A stretch of DNA of 64,000 bases from Mycobacterium sp. ITM-2016-00317 (GTDB lineage Bacteria > Actinomycetota > Actinomycetes > Mycobacteriales > Mycobacteriaceae): positions 5,704,001 to 5,768,000 of the forward strand of contig NZ_CP134399.1 in the NCBI RefSeq assembly GCF_002968295.1, given 5' to 3'. The translations under genes and the position numbers were made by a program. The notes beneath the pieces were generated by a model. It ran no database searches. It was given only the letters and a program-made list of their open reading frames with translations, and was not told where the DNA came from. Positions 50,935-60,094 of this stretch are shown here, piece by piece. How positions within the stretch are numbered: position 1 is the first letter of the stretch; each line of letters opens with the position of its first letter.

Positions 50935-53900
50935 GTTCGCTGCTTCACCGTCTCGTCGCGGGTGCCGGTTCCGTACTCGGCGCCGTACCGGTCCCGGTCC
51001 CGCCTGAGTTGCTGAGCGGGATGCGCGCCGCCGCGCGGGAACTCGTCGGTGGAACGCCGGGGCGGCGATGCTGGAGCCGCGACGGCCGGTGCTGGATCGA
51101 GGTGCGCGGACTGACGGCCGATCCGGACTCCACGCTGGCGCACGAGGTGATCGCGGCACTGCGCGCTGTGCCGGGCGTGCAGTCGGTCCGGGTGAACGTG
51201 TCGGTGTCGCGGGTGATCGTGATCATGGAGCCGTCCGGGCCGGATGTCGAGGAACTCTGCGCCGTGGTCGCCGAGACGGAGAACCGCCTGGGCGCCGAGG
51301 CCGAGCCACCGGCCGATCTGCCATGCGACACCGTCGCGCTGGGTGGGCGGATGATCGCCACTGCGGCCACCGGTGCGGGATTCTGCATCGCGACCGCGGG
51401 CCGGATTCTGCTGTGGCCGGCGCTGCCCGCCGGCGTGGTCGGCGTCGTCGCCGGCATCGACTACCAACCGCGCCTGCGCCGACTCGTCGAGGAACGCCTC
51501 GGCCCGGACACCGCCGATACCGCGCTGGCTCTCGCGGCGGCCTCGGTGTACACCCTCACCCAGTCCCCGTCCTCGCTTGCCGTCGAATTTTTCCGGCACC
51601 TGAGCCAGGTCGGTGAACTGCTCGCCGCCCAGCAGGCCTGGCAGCGTCGGGCGCCGGATCTCACCGGGCGCACCGACGCCGACGACTTCCGGAACCGGCC
51701 CCGACGGCCGTGTCCCATACCTCCTGGCCCGCTCGAGCGGCACGCCGAACGCAGCGGTGTCGCACAGGGTCTCGCGACTGCATCGGTCGGGCTGCTGACC
51801 CGCGACGTCAACGCCGCGGCCACCTCGGCGGTGGTCACCGCGCCGAAGGCCGCACGCAACACCCGCGAGGTGTTCTGCGCGACGCTGGGCCGCGGGCTGG
51901 CCGATCGGCACAATGTGCTGACCCTGCGACCGGATTCGCTGCGCAGGCTCGATCGCATCGACACCGTCGTCGTCGATCCTCGGGTGCTGCTCACCGACCG
52001 GTTGCGGGTCGCCCGACTGCGTGACGTCGCCGACCACGAGCGGACCGCGGCTTGGCAGTGGGCTCAGGAACACCTCCGGGACGGAACTCTCACCGCCGGA
52101 TGGCATCAGCTTCCGGCACCGGTACTGGCGCGCCGCAACGGCCGTCCCGCCGGCGCCGTCCTCGTCGGCCACGTCCACCACCCACAGGCTGCCGGCCTGG
52201 TCGGTGAGATCCGGCGCGCGGATCTGCAGGCCGTGTCGGTCGCCGGCGACGAGTTCGACGACCTGGGTTCGTCGTTCGACGAGCTGTATCCGGTGCCGGG
52301 CTCGATCGACGACGCGCTGCGCGACACCGTGCTCGCGCTGCAGACCGAGGGCCACACGGTGGCGGTGCTGTCCGGCGGGGCGGTCGACGCGCTGCTGGCC
52401 GCCGATCTCGCCGTCGGGTTGCCGGACGCGGGCCGGCGCCCGCCGTGGTGTTCCGACGTGCTCGTCCCGGACCTCGACTCCGCCTGGCGGCTCGTGCACG
52501 CAATCCCGCGCGCACACGGCGCGAGTCGGCGCGGCGTCGAATTATCCACCAGTGCAACAATTCTGGGCGCGATTCTGATGATCCCCGGGGTCCGCGGCAG
52601 CGGTCCCGGTCCGGTGACTGCGGGTGCGGCCGCCGGCCTGGCCACCGGCCTCTGGCTGGCCCGCGCGGCGCTGGCCGACAGTCCCCCGACGCCCGCGCCC
52701 AACCGGGAGTGGCACGCGATGTCGGCCGACCAGGTGCGCGCGGAGTTACCACCTCCGGAACACGTTGCCTCCGAACACCGCTCGCGCATAGCGGCGACAG
52801 CTGACGCCTCGGCCACCGCGGTCGCCAACCTGGTCGGTCCGCCGCTACGGCTGGCGGGCGAGATCGTGGCTGCCGTGCGGGACGAACTGTCCGATCCGCT
52901 GACCCCGGTACTGGCCGTGGGATCGGCGGCCAGCGCGTTGCTCGGATCGCCGATCGACGCGATCCTGGTCGGTTCGGTGCTCACCGGCAACGCGATACTG
53001 GCTGCGTCCCAACAGGTTCGCGCAGAACGGTTGCTGCACCGCCTGCTCGCGGTCCAGGACCCGCCCGCGCGGCTACTGCCCGGCGGTGACGCGTCCCGGG
53101 GCTACCGGAACGTCGACGCGGCCGGGCTGCTGCCCGGGGACGTCGTCGAGGTCCGCTCGGGCGAGGTGGTCCCCGCCGACTGCCGCATCGTCGAGGCGTT
53201 CGACCTCGAGGTCGACGAGTCCGCGCTGACCGGTGAATCCCTGCCGGTGGCAAAGGAAACCGCACCGACACCGGGGGCGGCGGTGGCCGAACGCACGTGC
53301 ATGCTGTACGCGTCGACGACCGTGGTCGCCGGCTCGGCGGTCGCAGTGGTCACCACGGTGGGCGCGCAGACCCAGGTGCGCCGCGCCGCGGAGATCGCGC
53401 CGGCGCAGGGCTCTGCGGTGGGGCTGCAGACGCAGTTACGCGATCTGACCAACCGCGCGTTGCCGTTCAGCCTGGCCGGTGGGGGTCTGGTCAGCGGGCT
53501 GGGCCTGCTGCGCGGGGTGCCGCTGCGGCAGGCCGTCGCCAGCGGTGTGGCCGTCGCGGTCGCCGCGGTGCCCGAGGGGCTGCCGCTGGTGGCCACGCTG
53601 GCGCAACAGGCTTCGGCGCGGCGGCTGTCGCGCGCCGGCGCGCTGGTCCGCAGTCCCAGGTCGGTCGAGGCGCTCGGCCGCGTCGACGTGGTGTGCTTCG
53701 ACAAGACCGGCACCCTGAGCGAGAACCGGTTGCGGGTCAGCCGCGTCGCCCCGGCCGACGGGTTCACCGACGCCCAGGTGCTGTCCATCGCCGCGCAGGC
53801 CACCCCGCCCAGGAACGGTGACCGGCACGAGCACGCCACGGACGCCGCCGTCGTCGAGGCCGCAGGCACCCCGCCCGGCGCAGGCGGCGACGCATTCCAC

Positions 53901-55349
53901 CTGCCGTTCCGGTCGGGCCGGCCGTTCTCCGCGTGCATCCAGGGCAGGGACCTGGTGATCAAGGGCGCCCCGGAAGTGGTGTTGGCCGCCTGCCGGGGAC
54001 AGCACACCGAGGCCGACAGCCAGGTCCGCGCGATGGCCGGCTCCGGACTGCGCGTCATCGCGGTAGCGCGCCGCACGGTCACCGCGGCACAGGCCGCTGC
54101 CGCGCGCACCGACGACAAGGCCTTCGCGGCGCTCTGCCGGCGCGGGCTCGCGCCGGCGGGGCTGCTCGGCATCTCCGACACGCCCCGGCAGGGCGCGGCG
54201 GAGCTGCTGAGGACACTGCAGGGCCAGCAGGTCGGTGTGCGTCTGGTCACCGGGGACCACCCGGTCACCGCCGCCGCGATCGCCACCGAACTCGGGCTGC
54301 CGGTGACCACCGACGAGGTGATCACCGGTACCCGGTGGGAGTCCATGTCGCGCCGGAGCCAGGAAAGCGCGGTGCGCGCCAACGTCGTCTTCGCCCGGAT
54401 GACGCCCGAGCACAAGGTGCAGGTGGTGCAGACCCTGGAACGCGTGGGCCTGGTGTGCGCGATGGTCGGCGACGGTGCGAACGACGCCGCGGCGATCCGG
54501 TCGGCCACCGTCGGCGTCGGGGTGGCCTCGCACGGCAGCGACCCGGCCCGTACCGCGGCCGACGTGATGCTGCTGGACGGCCGGATCGAGGCGCTGTCCG
54601 AGGCCGTCGAGGAAGGACGTGAACTCTGGCGCCGGGTGCAGTCCGCGGTCTCGGTGTTGCTCGGCGGCAACGCCGGCGAGGTCGCGTTCACCGTGGCCGG
54701 GGCGGCGCTGACGGGCCGGTCGCCGCTCAACACCCGCCAGCTCCTGCTGGTCAACATGCTGACCGACGCACTGCCTGCGGCGGCGCTGGCCGTCAGCCCG
54801 GCGGCCGGTGTGGGGCCCAGCTCAGGGAAGGGCCCCGATCAGGCCGCGCTGTGGCGCACCGTTGCGATCCGCGGCACCACGACCGCCGCGGCGGCGACGG
54901 CGGCGTGGGTGACGGCCGGCTTCTCGCTGCGACCGCGGCGGGCCTCCACCGTGGCGCTGGTCACCCTCGTCTCGACCCAGCTCGGACAGACGCTCATCGA
55001 TTCCCACAGCCCGCTGGTGGTGACCACCGCGGCCGGATCACTGGTGACGATGGGCGCGCTGATCAGCACCCCGGGCGTGAGCCAGTTCCTGGGCTGCACC
55101 CCGCTGGGGCCCGTCGGGTGGACGCAGGCGCTGGGCACCGCCGGGATCGCCACCGCCGCCGCCGTCGTCGCGCCGCGGGTCCTGTCCCGGTTTCACTCGT
55201 CGATGTCGAGTACGCCCAGCCGCCACAACACGGCGTACACCTCGCGCAACGGTATGGCGACCAGTTGGGACAGCGCCGACACCGACTCGGAGGAGGCGCT
55301 GATATCGAAGTCGGGCACGGCTTCCACGGTCCACACCGCCGGCGTCTGA
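50931..55349 (+). CDS. Giant P-type cation ATPase (CtpH/CtpI type)
   Basis: This 1472-residue protein has an N-terminal region (about 1-600) in two halves with one heavy-metal-associated-like fold (SVRVNVSVSRVIVIME). A full P2-like ATPase core follows with TGESLPVAKE, the PEGLP membrane motif, DKTGT (Asp924), TGDHPVT and GDGANDAAAIR. CtpH/CtpI-type pumps move divalent cations, probably calcium or magnesium. The last about 50 residues are Ser/Thr-rich and overlap a convergent small gene; they may not be natural. GTG start coupled to the upstream gene. Confidence 0.85.
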   Translation: MSSLLHRLVAGAGSVLGAVPVPVPPELLSGMRAAARELVGGTPGRRCWSRDGRCWIEVRGLTADPDSTLAHEVIAALRAVPGVQSVRVNVSVSRVIVIMEPSGPDVEELCAVVAETENRLGAEAEPPADLPCDTVALGGRMIATAATGAGFCIATAGRILLWPALPAGVVGVVAGIDYQPRLRRLVEERLGPDTADTALALAAASVYTLTQSPSSLAVEFFRHLSQVGELLAAQQAWQRRAPDLTGRTDADDFRNRPRRPCPIPPGPLERHAERSGVAQGLATASVGLLTRDVNAAATSAVVTAPKAARNTREVFCATLGRGLADRHNVLTLRPDSLRRLDRIDTVVVDPRVLLTDRLRVARLRDVADHERTAAWQWAQEHLRDGTLTAGWHQLPAPVLARRNGRPAGAVLVGHVHHPQAAGLVGEIRRADLQAVSVAGDEFDDLGSSFDELYPVPGSIDDALRDTVLALQTEGHTVAVLSGGAVDALLAADLAVGLPDAGRRPPWCSDVLVPDLDSAWRLVHAIPRAHGASRRGVELSTSATILGAILMIPGVRGSGPGPVTAGAAAGLATGLWLARAALADSPPTPAPNREWHAMSADQVRAELPPPEHVASEHRSRIAATADASATAVANLVGPPLRLAGEIVAAVRDELSDPLTPVLAVGSAASALLGSPIDAILVGSVLTGNAILAASQQVRAERLLHRLLAVQDPPARLLPGGDASRGYRNVDAAGLLPGDVVEVRSGEVVPADCRIVEAFDLEVDESALTGESLPVAKETAPTPGAAVAERTCMLYASTTVVAGSAVAVVTTVGAQTQVRRAAEIAPAQGSAVGLQTQLRDLTNRALPFSLAGGGLVSGLGLLRGVPLRQAVASGVAVAVAAVPEGLPLVATLAQQASARRLSRAGALVRSPRSVEALGRVDVVCFDKTGTLSENRLRVSRVAPADGFTDAQVLSIAAQATPPRNGDRHEHATDAAVVEAAGTPPGAGGDAFHLPFRSGRPFSACIQGRDLVIKGAPEVVLAACRGQHTEADSQVRAMAGSGLRVIAVARRTVTAAQAAAARTDDKAFAALCRRGLAPAGLLGISDTPRQGAAELLRTLQGQQVGVRLVTGDHPVTAAAIATELGLPVTTDEVITGTRWESMSRRSQESAVRANVVFARMTPEHKVQVVQTLERVGLVCAMVGDGANDAAAIRSATVGVGVASHGSDPARTAADVMLLDGRIEALSEAVEEGRELWRRVQSAVSVLLGGNAGEVAFTVAGAALTGRSPLNTRQLLLVNMLTDALPAAALAVSPAAGVGPSSGKGPDQAALWRTVAIRGTTTAAAATAAWVTAGFSLRPRRASTVALVTLVSTQLGQTLIDSHSPLVVTTAAGSLVTMGALISTPGVSQFLGCTPLGPVGWTQALGTAGIATAAAVVAPRVLSRFHSSMSSTPSRHNTAYTSRNGMATSWDSADTDSEEALISKSGTASTVHTAGV

Positions 55350-55378
55350 ACGACCAACACGCCATGACCGAAAGGCAA
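55193..55378 (-). CDS. Small conserved-looking protein antisense to the ATPase 3' end
   Basis: About 61 residues, with a well-formed helical C-terminal part (ESVSALSQLVAIPLREVYAVLWRLGVLDIDE). It reads more like a real protein than the opposing Ser/Thr-rich ATPase tail. No clear ribosome-binding site precedes the ATG at 55378; internal GTG codons are possible starts. Confidence 0.45.
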   Translation of the reverse strand: MPFGHGVLVVQTPAVWTVEAVPDFDISASSESVSALSQLVAIPLREVYAVLWRLGVLDIDE

Positions 55379-55381
55379 CGA

Positions 55382-55489
55382 ATGACCGAATCCTCACCGC
55401 GGACGGTCGCACCCCAGCTGCTGCTGTTGGGCCACGAGGAACACAACCGGATCGCCCAGGAGATCGGCGAGGCCCTCGAGGACGCGTAG
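55382..55489 (+). CDS. Small ORF, 35 aa
   Basis: ATG with a GAAAGG site 7 nt upstream, encoding MTESSPRTVAPQLLLLG followed by HEEHNRIAQEIGEALEDA. The composition is protein-like and acidic at the end. No family known. An alternative ATG at 55364 adds six residues. Confidence 0.4.
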   Translation: MTESSPRTVAPQLLLLGHEEHNRIAQEIGEALEDA

Positions 55490-55506
55490 CGCGGACGATC
55501 CGAACG

Positions 55507-55512
55507 TAATGT
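55507..55512 (+). promoter_or_regulatory. -10 box (TAATGT) for a leaderless RNase Z message
   Basis: TAATGT fits TANNNT and ends 7 nt before the GTG at 55520. Confidence 0.55.
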
Positions 55513-55519
55513 TCTGCGT

Positions 55520-56435
55520 GTGTCCGGTCGGGAACTGATCGTCCTCGGCACCGCCAGCCAGGTGCCGACGAGGCACCGCAACCACAACGGTTACCTGCTG
55601 CGCTGGGACGCCGACGGCTTCCTGTTCGACCCCGGCGAGGGCACACAGCGGCAGATGCTGCTCGCCGGCGTGCCGGCGTTCGGCGGTGACCCGGCTCTGC
55701 CTCACCCACTTCCACGGAGACCACTGCCTCGGCGTGCCGGGCGTCATCCAGCGGCTGTCCCTGGACGGGGTGACCCGTCCCGTCCACGCTCACTACCCGG
55801 AGTCCGGGCGCGAGCACTTCCACAGGCTGCGGCATGCCAGCGTGTTCCATGACGTCACCGATATCCGGGAGTGCCCCGTCGCGGTGGGGGGCGTGGTCGC
55901 CGAGGGCCCGTTCGGCCGGCTGGAGGCACGCCTGCTGGACCATCCGGTCGACGCCATCGGTTACCGGCTCATCGAGGACGACGGCCACCGGTTCTCGCCG
56001 GAGCTGCTGGAAGGGTTCGGCGTCGCGGGCCCGGCCGTCCGCGAGCTCGAGCGCGCCGGCGTGATCCACATCGACGGTCACCCGGTGCGGCTCTCGGATG
56101 TCACCGAGCCCCCGCGGGGACAGCGATTCGCCTTCGTCATGGACACCAGGTTGTGCGACGCCGTCTACGAGCTCGCCGACGGCGCCGACATGCTGGTGAT
56201 CGAGGCGACGTTCCTGGAGCGCGACGCCGAACTGGCCGCCCGCCACGGCCACCTCACCGCGCGCCAGGCGGCCCGGGTGGCCGCCGCCTGCGGGGTGCGG
56301 CGCCTGGTGCTCACCCACTTCTCGCAGCGCTACCCCGACACCGCCGCCCACCGCGACGAGGCCGGCGAGATCTTCGACGGCGACCTCGTCATCGCTGAGG
56401 ATCTGACCCGGATCGGGGTGCCGAGGCGCGGGTAG
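55520..56435 (+). pseudogene. rnz: Ribonuclease Z (tRNase Z), frameshifted near 55685
   Basis: The first frame starts [20 protein letters not shown], with the motif I and basic PTRxRN region. The second frame continues from [16 protein letters not shown] (the HxHxDH zinc motif) through HPVDAIGYRL and the final VLTHFSQRY. Joining them requires a +1 insertion (or loss of two) near 55680-55688, within GGCGGTGACCC. The enzyme trims the 3' ends of tRNA precursors. The combined length, about 300 residues, is normal. Confidence 0.85.
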
Positions 56436-56515
56436 CCGCGAGACCGAACACCGCCACCAGCCCCACCATCACGATCGCCGGCGTGAAGTGCAGCCAGTTG
56501 TCGGCGGTGCCGAAA
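56389..56515 (-). pseudogene. Remnant of a DUF4383-like membrane protein gene
   Basis: About 40 codons read GTADNWLHFTPAIVMVGLVA plus a further hydrophobic run. This strongly resembles the ADNWLH plus final-helix ending of DUF4383 proteins. Upstream there is no matching sequence; the DUF3140 gene's promoter region occupies the place. The rest of the gene has been lost. Confidence 0.5.
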
Positions 56516-56592
56516 CACGGTTCGTCGGGGCGAGTTCGGGTAGCCGTGCCGGGTGGGCCGAGTCGGCCGGACAACGACAACGGAGGTGCGGG

Positions 56593-56931
56593 ATGGGCCA
56601 CGCCGAAGTGGAACAGGGGCTCTGGGACGAGTTCCACCGGGTCGTGAACATGACGTCGCGGGAGCTCGCGGACTGGCTGCGCGTCAGGTCCGCCGACGAG
56701 GAAGCCGAACAGCTACCCGACCACGCCGGCACCGAGACCGGCCGCCATGTGCTGGCGATTCTGCAGAAGCGCCGGGTCGACCTCACCGAGGACGACGTGC
56801 GGGTGATGCGCAACGTGGTCGAGCGGATCCACGCCGAGCGCGGCGCCGACTTCGAACCGACAGCCGGGCAGGACCACTGGCGCAGGCGCCTGATGACCAT
56901 CGGCCACGACCCGTTGAAGGACGTGCGCTGA
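56593..56931 (+). CDS. DUF3140-family protein
   Basis: About 112 residues with the DUF3140 pattern: LWDEFHRVVNMTSRELADWLRVRSADE, ETGRHVLAILQKRRVDLTEDDVRVMRNVVERIHAE and HWRRRLMTIGHDPLKD. Some family annotations suggest DNA binding. An ACGGAGG site precedes the ATG. GGTTC-N14-GGGTAG upstream (56519-56543) is a weak SigF-like match. Confidence 0.75.
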   Translation: MGHAEVEQGLWDEFHRVVNMTSRELADWLRVRSADEEAEQLPDHAGTETGRHVLAILQKRRVDLTEDDVRVMRNVVERIHAERGADFEPTAGQDHWRRRLMTIGHDPLKDVR

Positions 56932-56973
56932 CGGCGCCCGCGCGCCGAAGATGATTCGTCGGCATATACATCG

Positions 56974-57402
56974 GTGTGCTATGCATATTTGGTGCCGCTG
57001 TCCCGCTACGACCAGCTCGACGATCTGCTGACACGAATCCACGTCGCCGGACAGCGCCCGCAGTGGCGGGTGCTGGCAGCGGTGCAGCGCTTCGGGCAGG
57101 ACGGCGGCGCATCGGTGCGGGACGTCGCCGAGCTGCTCGCTGTGGACCACTCGACCGCGAGCAGATCCGTCGCCGCGGCGGTGGCCGCAGGCCTGCTGAC
57201 CAAGACGTCGGCCACCGACGACCAGCGCCGGTGCGCGCTGGTGCTCACCGACGCGGGCCGGGCCGAGCTCGCCGCGGCGACCGGCAGGCGGCGCGACCTG
57301 GTGGCCCGGACCGTCGCCGACTGGCCCGACGCCGACGTCGACACGCTCGTCACCCTCCTGGACCGGCTCACCGACCGCTTCGAGAGCGTGGCCGCCCGAT
57401 GA
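56974..57402 (+). CDS. MarR-family regulator
   Basis: About 142 residues. Winged helix-turn-helix: PQWRVLAAVQRFGQDGGASVRDVAELLAVDHSTASRSVAAAVAAGLL, then the wing TDDQRRCALVLTDAGRAEL. The GTG at 56974 or the GTG at 56992 may be the start. An AT-rich stretch just before (CATATACATCGG, TATGCATA) probably holds its promoter and operator. It is coupled to an MFS exporter by an ATGA overlap, so it probably represses that exporter. Confidence 0.8.
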   Translation: MCYAYLVPLSRYDQLDDLLTRIHVAGQRPQWRVLAAVQRFGQDGGASVRDVAELLAVDHSTASRSVAAAVAAGLLTKTSATDDQRRCALVLTDAGRAELAAATGRRRDLVARTVADWPDADVDTLVTLLDRLTDRFESVAAR

Positions 57403-58652
57403 CCGCCGAGGCCACCGCCGCCAGACTGCCCGCGCGCAACGCGCTGGGCCTGATGTTCGACCCGGTCTTCGGCACACTGTTCTGGGGCAAGATCTTCGCG
57501 GTCGTCGCGGTGTGGACGCACGGCATCGTCGCCGCGATCGTGATGTACGACGCGACCCGCTCGGCGCTGATGGTCGGCATGGTCGGGGTCGTGCAGTTCG
57601 CCCCGCAGCTGATCCTGAGCCCGACCAGCGGCAAATGGGCCGACACCGGCAACCCGGCCCGGCAGATCCTGCTCGGCCGCGTGCTCTGCGTGGCCGGATC
57701 GGGTTCGATCGCCGCCTGGATGTTCCTCCGGCCCGAGCTGACCGGGATGGGCGCGGCGGTTCCGGTGCTGCTGGGCACGACGCTGGTCGGCTTCGGTTTC
57801 GTCGTCGGGGGGCCCGCGATGCAGTCGATCGTGCCGACCCTGATCCGCGACGGCGAACTGCCGACCGCGATGGCGCTCAACAGCTTCCCGATGACCATCG
57901 GCCGGATCCTGGGTCCCGCCGCCGGCGCCTACCTGGCCGCGCACACCGGCCCCGCGACGGCGTTCGCCGCCAGTACGGTGCTGCACCTGGTGTTCGCGCT
58001 GTTCCTGATCGCCGTGCGGTTCCCCGCCCCACCCGAGCGCCGTTCCGGTACGGACTACCGGGTGCGGGTGGCCGTGCGTCACGTGCTCGGCGACCGGCCG
58101 CTGCTGCTGGCGCTGGCCGCCGTCACGACCGTCGGCATCGTGTCCGATCCGTCGATCACGCTGACCCCGTCGATGGCCGACTCGCTCGGCGGCGGCGCCT
58201 CGATGGTCGGCGCGTTGTCGGCGCTGTTCGGTGTCGGCGCCGCGGTCGGCATGGCCGCGCTGGCGCTGCTGCGCGGCCGCATCGCCTCGGCCACCGTTTC
58301 CTCGATCGGAATGGCCACGCTGGGATTGGGCAGCGTGATCCTGGCGGTCGGGTTCACGCCCTGGCTGGCGTTCACCGGCTTCGTGGTGTCCGGTTTCGGC
58401 TTCGGCTGCGCGATGACCGGGTTGAGCACCGTCGTGCAGGAGCGCGCCCCCGAGGAGTTGCGGGGCCGGATCATGGCGCTGTGGCTGGTCGGTTTCCTCG
58501 GCTCCCGTCCGATCGCCGCGGCGGTGCTCGGCGGCACTGCCGACCTGCTGAACGTCTACGTCGCGTTCGGCGTCGGCGCGGCCCTGGCCCTTGTGGTGGC
58601 GGTGCTGTGCCGGCCGTCGAAGCTGGCGGGGCCACTGCCCGTCCGGATCTAA
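57399..58652 (+). CDS. MFS exporter (EntS-like)
   Basis: This 417-residue protein has about twelve membrane helices. FWGKIFAVVAVWTHGIVAAIVMYDATRSALMVGMVGV is typical of the EntS/MFS_3 exporters. It belongs to the operon with the MarR regulator, a common drug or metabolite efflux arrangement; the substrate is unknown. Its stop converges with that of the glycoside hydrolase gene. Confidence 0.8.
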   Translation: MTAEATAARLPARNALGLMFDPVFGTLFWGKIFAVVAVWTHGIVAAIVMYDATRSALMVGMVGVVQFAPQLILSPTSGKWADTGNPARQILLGRVLCVAGSGSIAAWMFLRPELTGMGAAVPVLLGTTLVGFGFVVGGPAMQSIVPTLIRDGELPTAMALNSFPMTIGRILGPAAGAYLAAHTGPATAFAASTVLHLVFALFLIAVRFPAPPERRSGTDYRVRVAVRHVLGDRPLLLALAAVTTVGIVSDPSITLTPSMADSLGGGASMVGALSALFGVGAAVGMAALALLRGRIASATVSSIGMATLGLGSVILAVGFTPWLAFTGFVVSGFGFGCAMTGLSTVVQERAPEELRGRIMALWLVGFLGSRPIAAAVLGGTADLLNVYVAFGVGAALALVVAVLCRPSKLAGPLPVRI

Positions 58653-59804
58653 CTGGGCCGGCGCCTGCCGGTCAGCTCCGCGATGGTGTTGATCTCACCG
58701 GCGCGGTACGGGGTGCCGTCGCCGTGCAGCAGGTCGTGGAACCACAGCCCGGGCGGGCCGGTCACCGGCCGGTCCCAGGATTCCCACGGCAGGTACGTCT
58801 GGGTTTTGCCCGCGACGAAGCCCCAGGTGTACGCGCCGATGTTGCGCCGTTTGGTGATCGGCAGGATCGATTCGACCGTGCTGCCCAGCGTGCGGGCCAT
58901 GTACTCGGTACACAGCATGGGCCAGGCCCAGCGGCGTCAGCTCGGCCAGCCGGGCCTCGAAGCCCTCCGGTTCGGCATAGCTGTGGAAGGTGATCACGTC
59001 GGACAGGTCCAGCTGAAGCCGGTTGATCTCGTTGCGGCGCGCCGGATCACCCCACTCGCCGTCCCAGACACCGCTGGTCAGCGGCTGGATCGGGTCCACG
59101 GACCGGGCCCAGGCGAAGACCTGGGGCAACAGTTCGGCGACCCGCTGCACCTTGTCGCTGCGTTCGACGGCGGCGTAGGCGTCGGCGGGGTTGTCGGGCT
59201 CGTTCCACAGGTCCCAGCCGAGCACGCGCCGGTCGTGGCGGAATTGGCTGAGCACACCGGTCACGTAGTCGCGCATGACCCGGTGGTGCCGCGGATCGTC
59301 GAGATGGTCGGCGCCGGGGCTCTGCACCCATCCCGAGTTGTGCACGCCGGGGATCGGGTCGTGCTGCCGGCCCAGACGCGGGTGCGGGTCCCAGCAGGAG
59401 TCGAACAGCACGAACAGCGGCTTGATGCCGTGGTGGGCGGCGATGTCGACGAAGCGGGCCAGGCGGCGCTGGAAGCCGGCACGGTCCTGGACCCACAGCA
59501 GATCGTGCAGGAACACCCGAACGGTGTTGAACCCGATCAGCTTCGCCGTGCGAAGCTCGCTGTCGATCCGCCTCGGGTCGAAAGTGCCGGATTGGAACAT
59601 CTCCAGCTGGTTGATCGCGTTTGCCGGGATGAAGTTCGCCCCGACCAGCCAGCCCTGCGCGCGGTACCACCGGTGCGCCCGATCCGGCGACCACCTGGCC
59701 ATCTCCGCCGACGCGCGGGGCACCCGCGTCAGCGTCATACCGGCGGCCAACACGACCGGCAGTTTCAGCGCAGTGCGCCGATCCAAAGTGGGCTCGGAAG
59801 CCAA
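58649..59804 (-). pseudogene. Tat-exported GH5-like glycoside hydrolase, frameshifted near 58920
   Basis: The first frame (from 59804, TTG start with a GAAGGA site) has a twin-arginine signal (DRRTALKLP). A TIM-barrel domain follows with the acid/base Glu in DLWNEPDNP. The second frame supplies the end, including the nucleophile Glu in CTEYMART, WGFVAGKTQTY and WFHDLLHGDGTPY. An extra base (or loss of two) near 58918-58930 in GGCCTGGCCC separates them. It resembles secreted mycobacterial 1,4-beta-xylanase/cellulase-family proteins. Confidence 0.8.
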
Positions 59805-59959
59805 GGCGCAATCCTTCGTTCTGAAGATCGGTGATCCAGCGCCGTGGCGTGCCGGACGAGTCGACGGTCCTCAGTGTATCGACGTCCACAGACCTCCCGT
59901 TACCGCTGCAGCTCACGCGGCAGCAATGCGGGACATCAAGGCCCAGAATCGATTTCGCT

Positions 59960-59975
59960 GACAGGATAACCTGTC
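59960..59975. promoter_or_regulatory. Palindrome GACAGG-ATAA-CCTGTC upstream of the partner-switching operon
   Basis: A perfect 6-bp inverted repeat with a 4-bp centre. It overlaps a possible -10 (TAACCT, 59967-59972) and lies 120 bp before the phosphatase start, in a 290-bp region without genes. Likely operator. Confidence 0.45.
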
Positions 59976-60094
59976 CGGTGCCGGCCGCCGCGGGACCGTC
60001 CCGGCCCTGCTCAGGGCGTGAGTCGACATCTCGCAGCCCGCTGCCTACAGTCGGAATACGGTCGGCGTGGTGCGGCCCGCGTGAGGAGGCGACC

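Noticed and set aside
50571..52517. 648-codon minus-strand frame
   Set aside because: Shadow of the small membrane protein and the ATPase N-terminus; no domain or ribosome-binding site.
53102..54757. 551-codon minus-strand frame inside the P-type ATPase
   Set aside because: Ser/Thr/Ala/Arg-rich shadow of the ATPase; the plus strand carries all the ATPase motifs.
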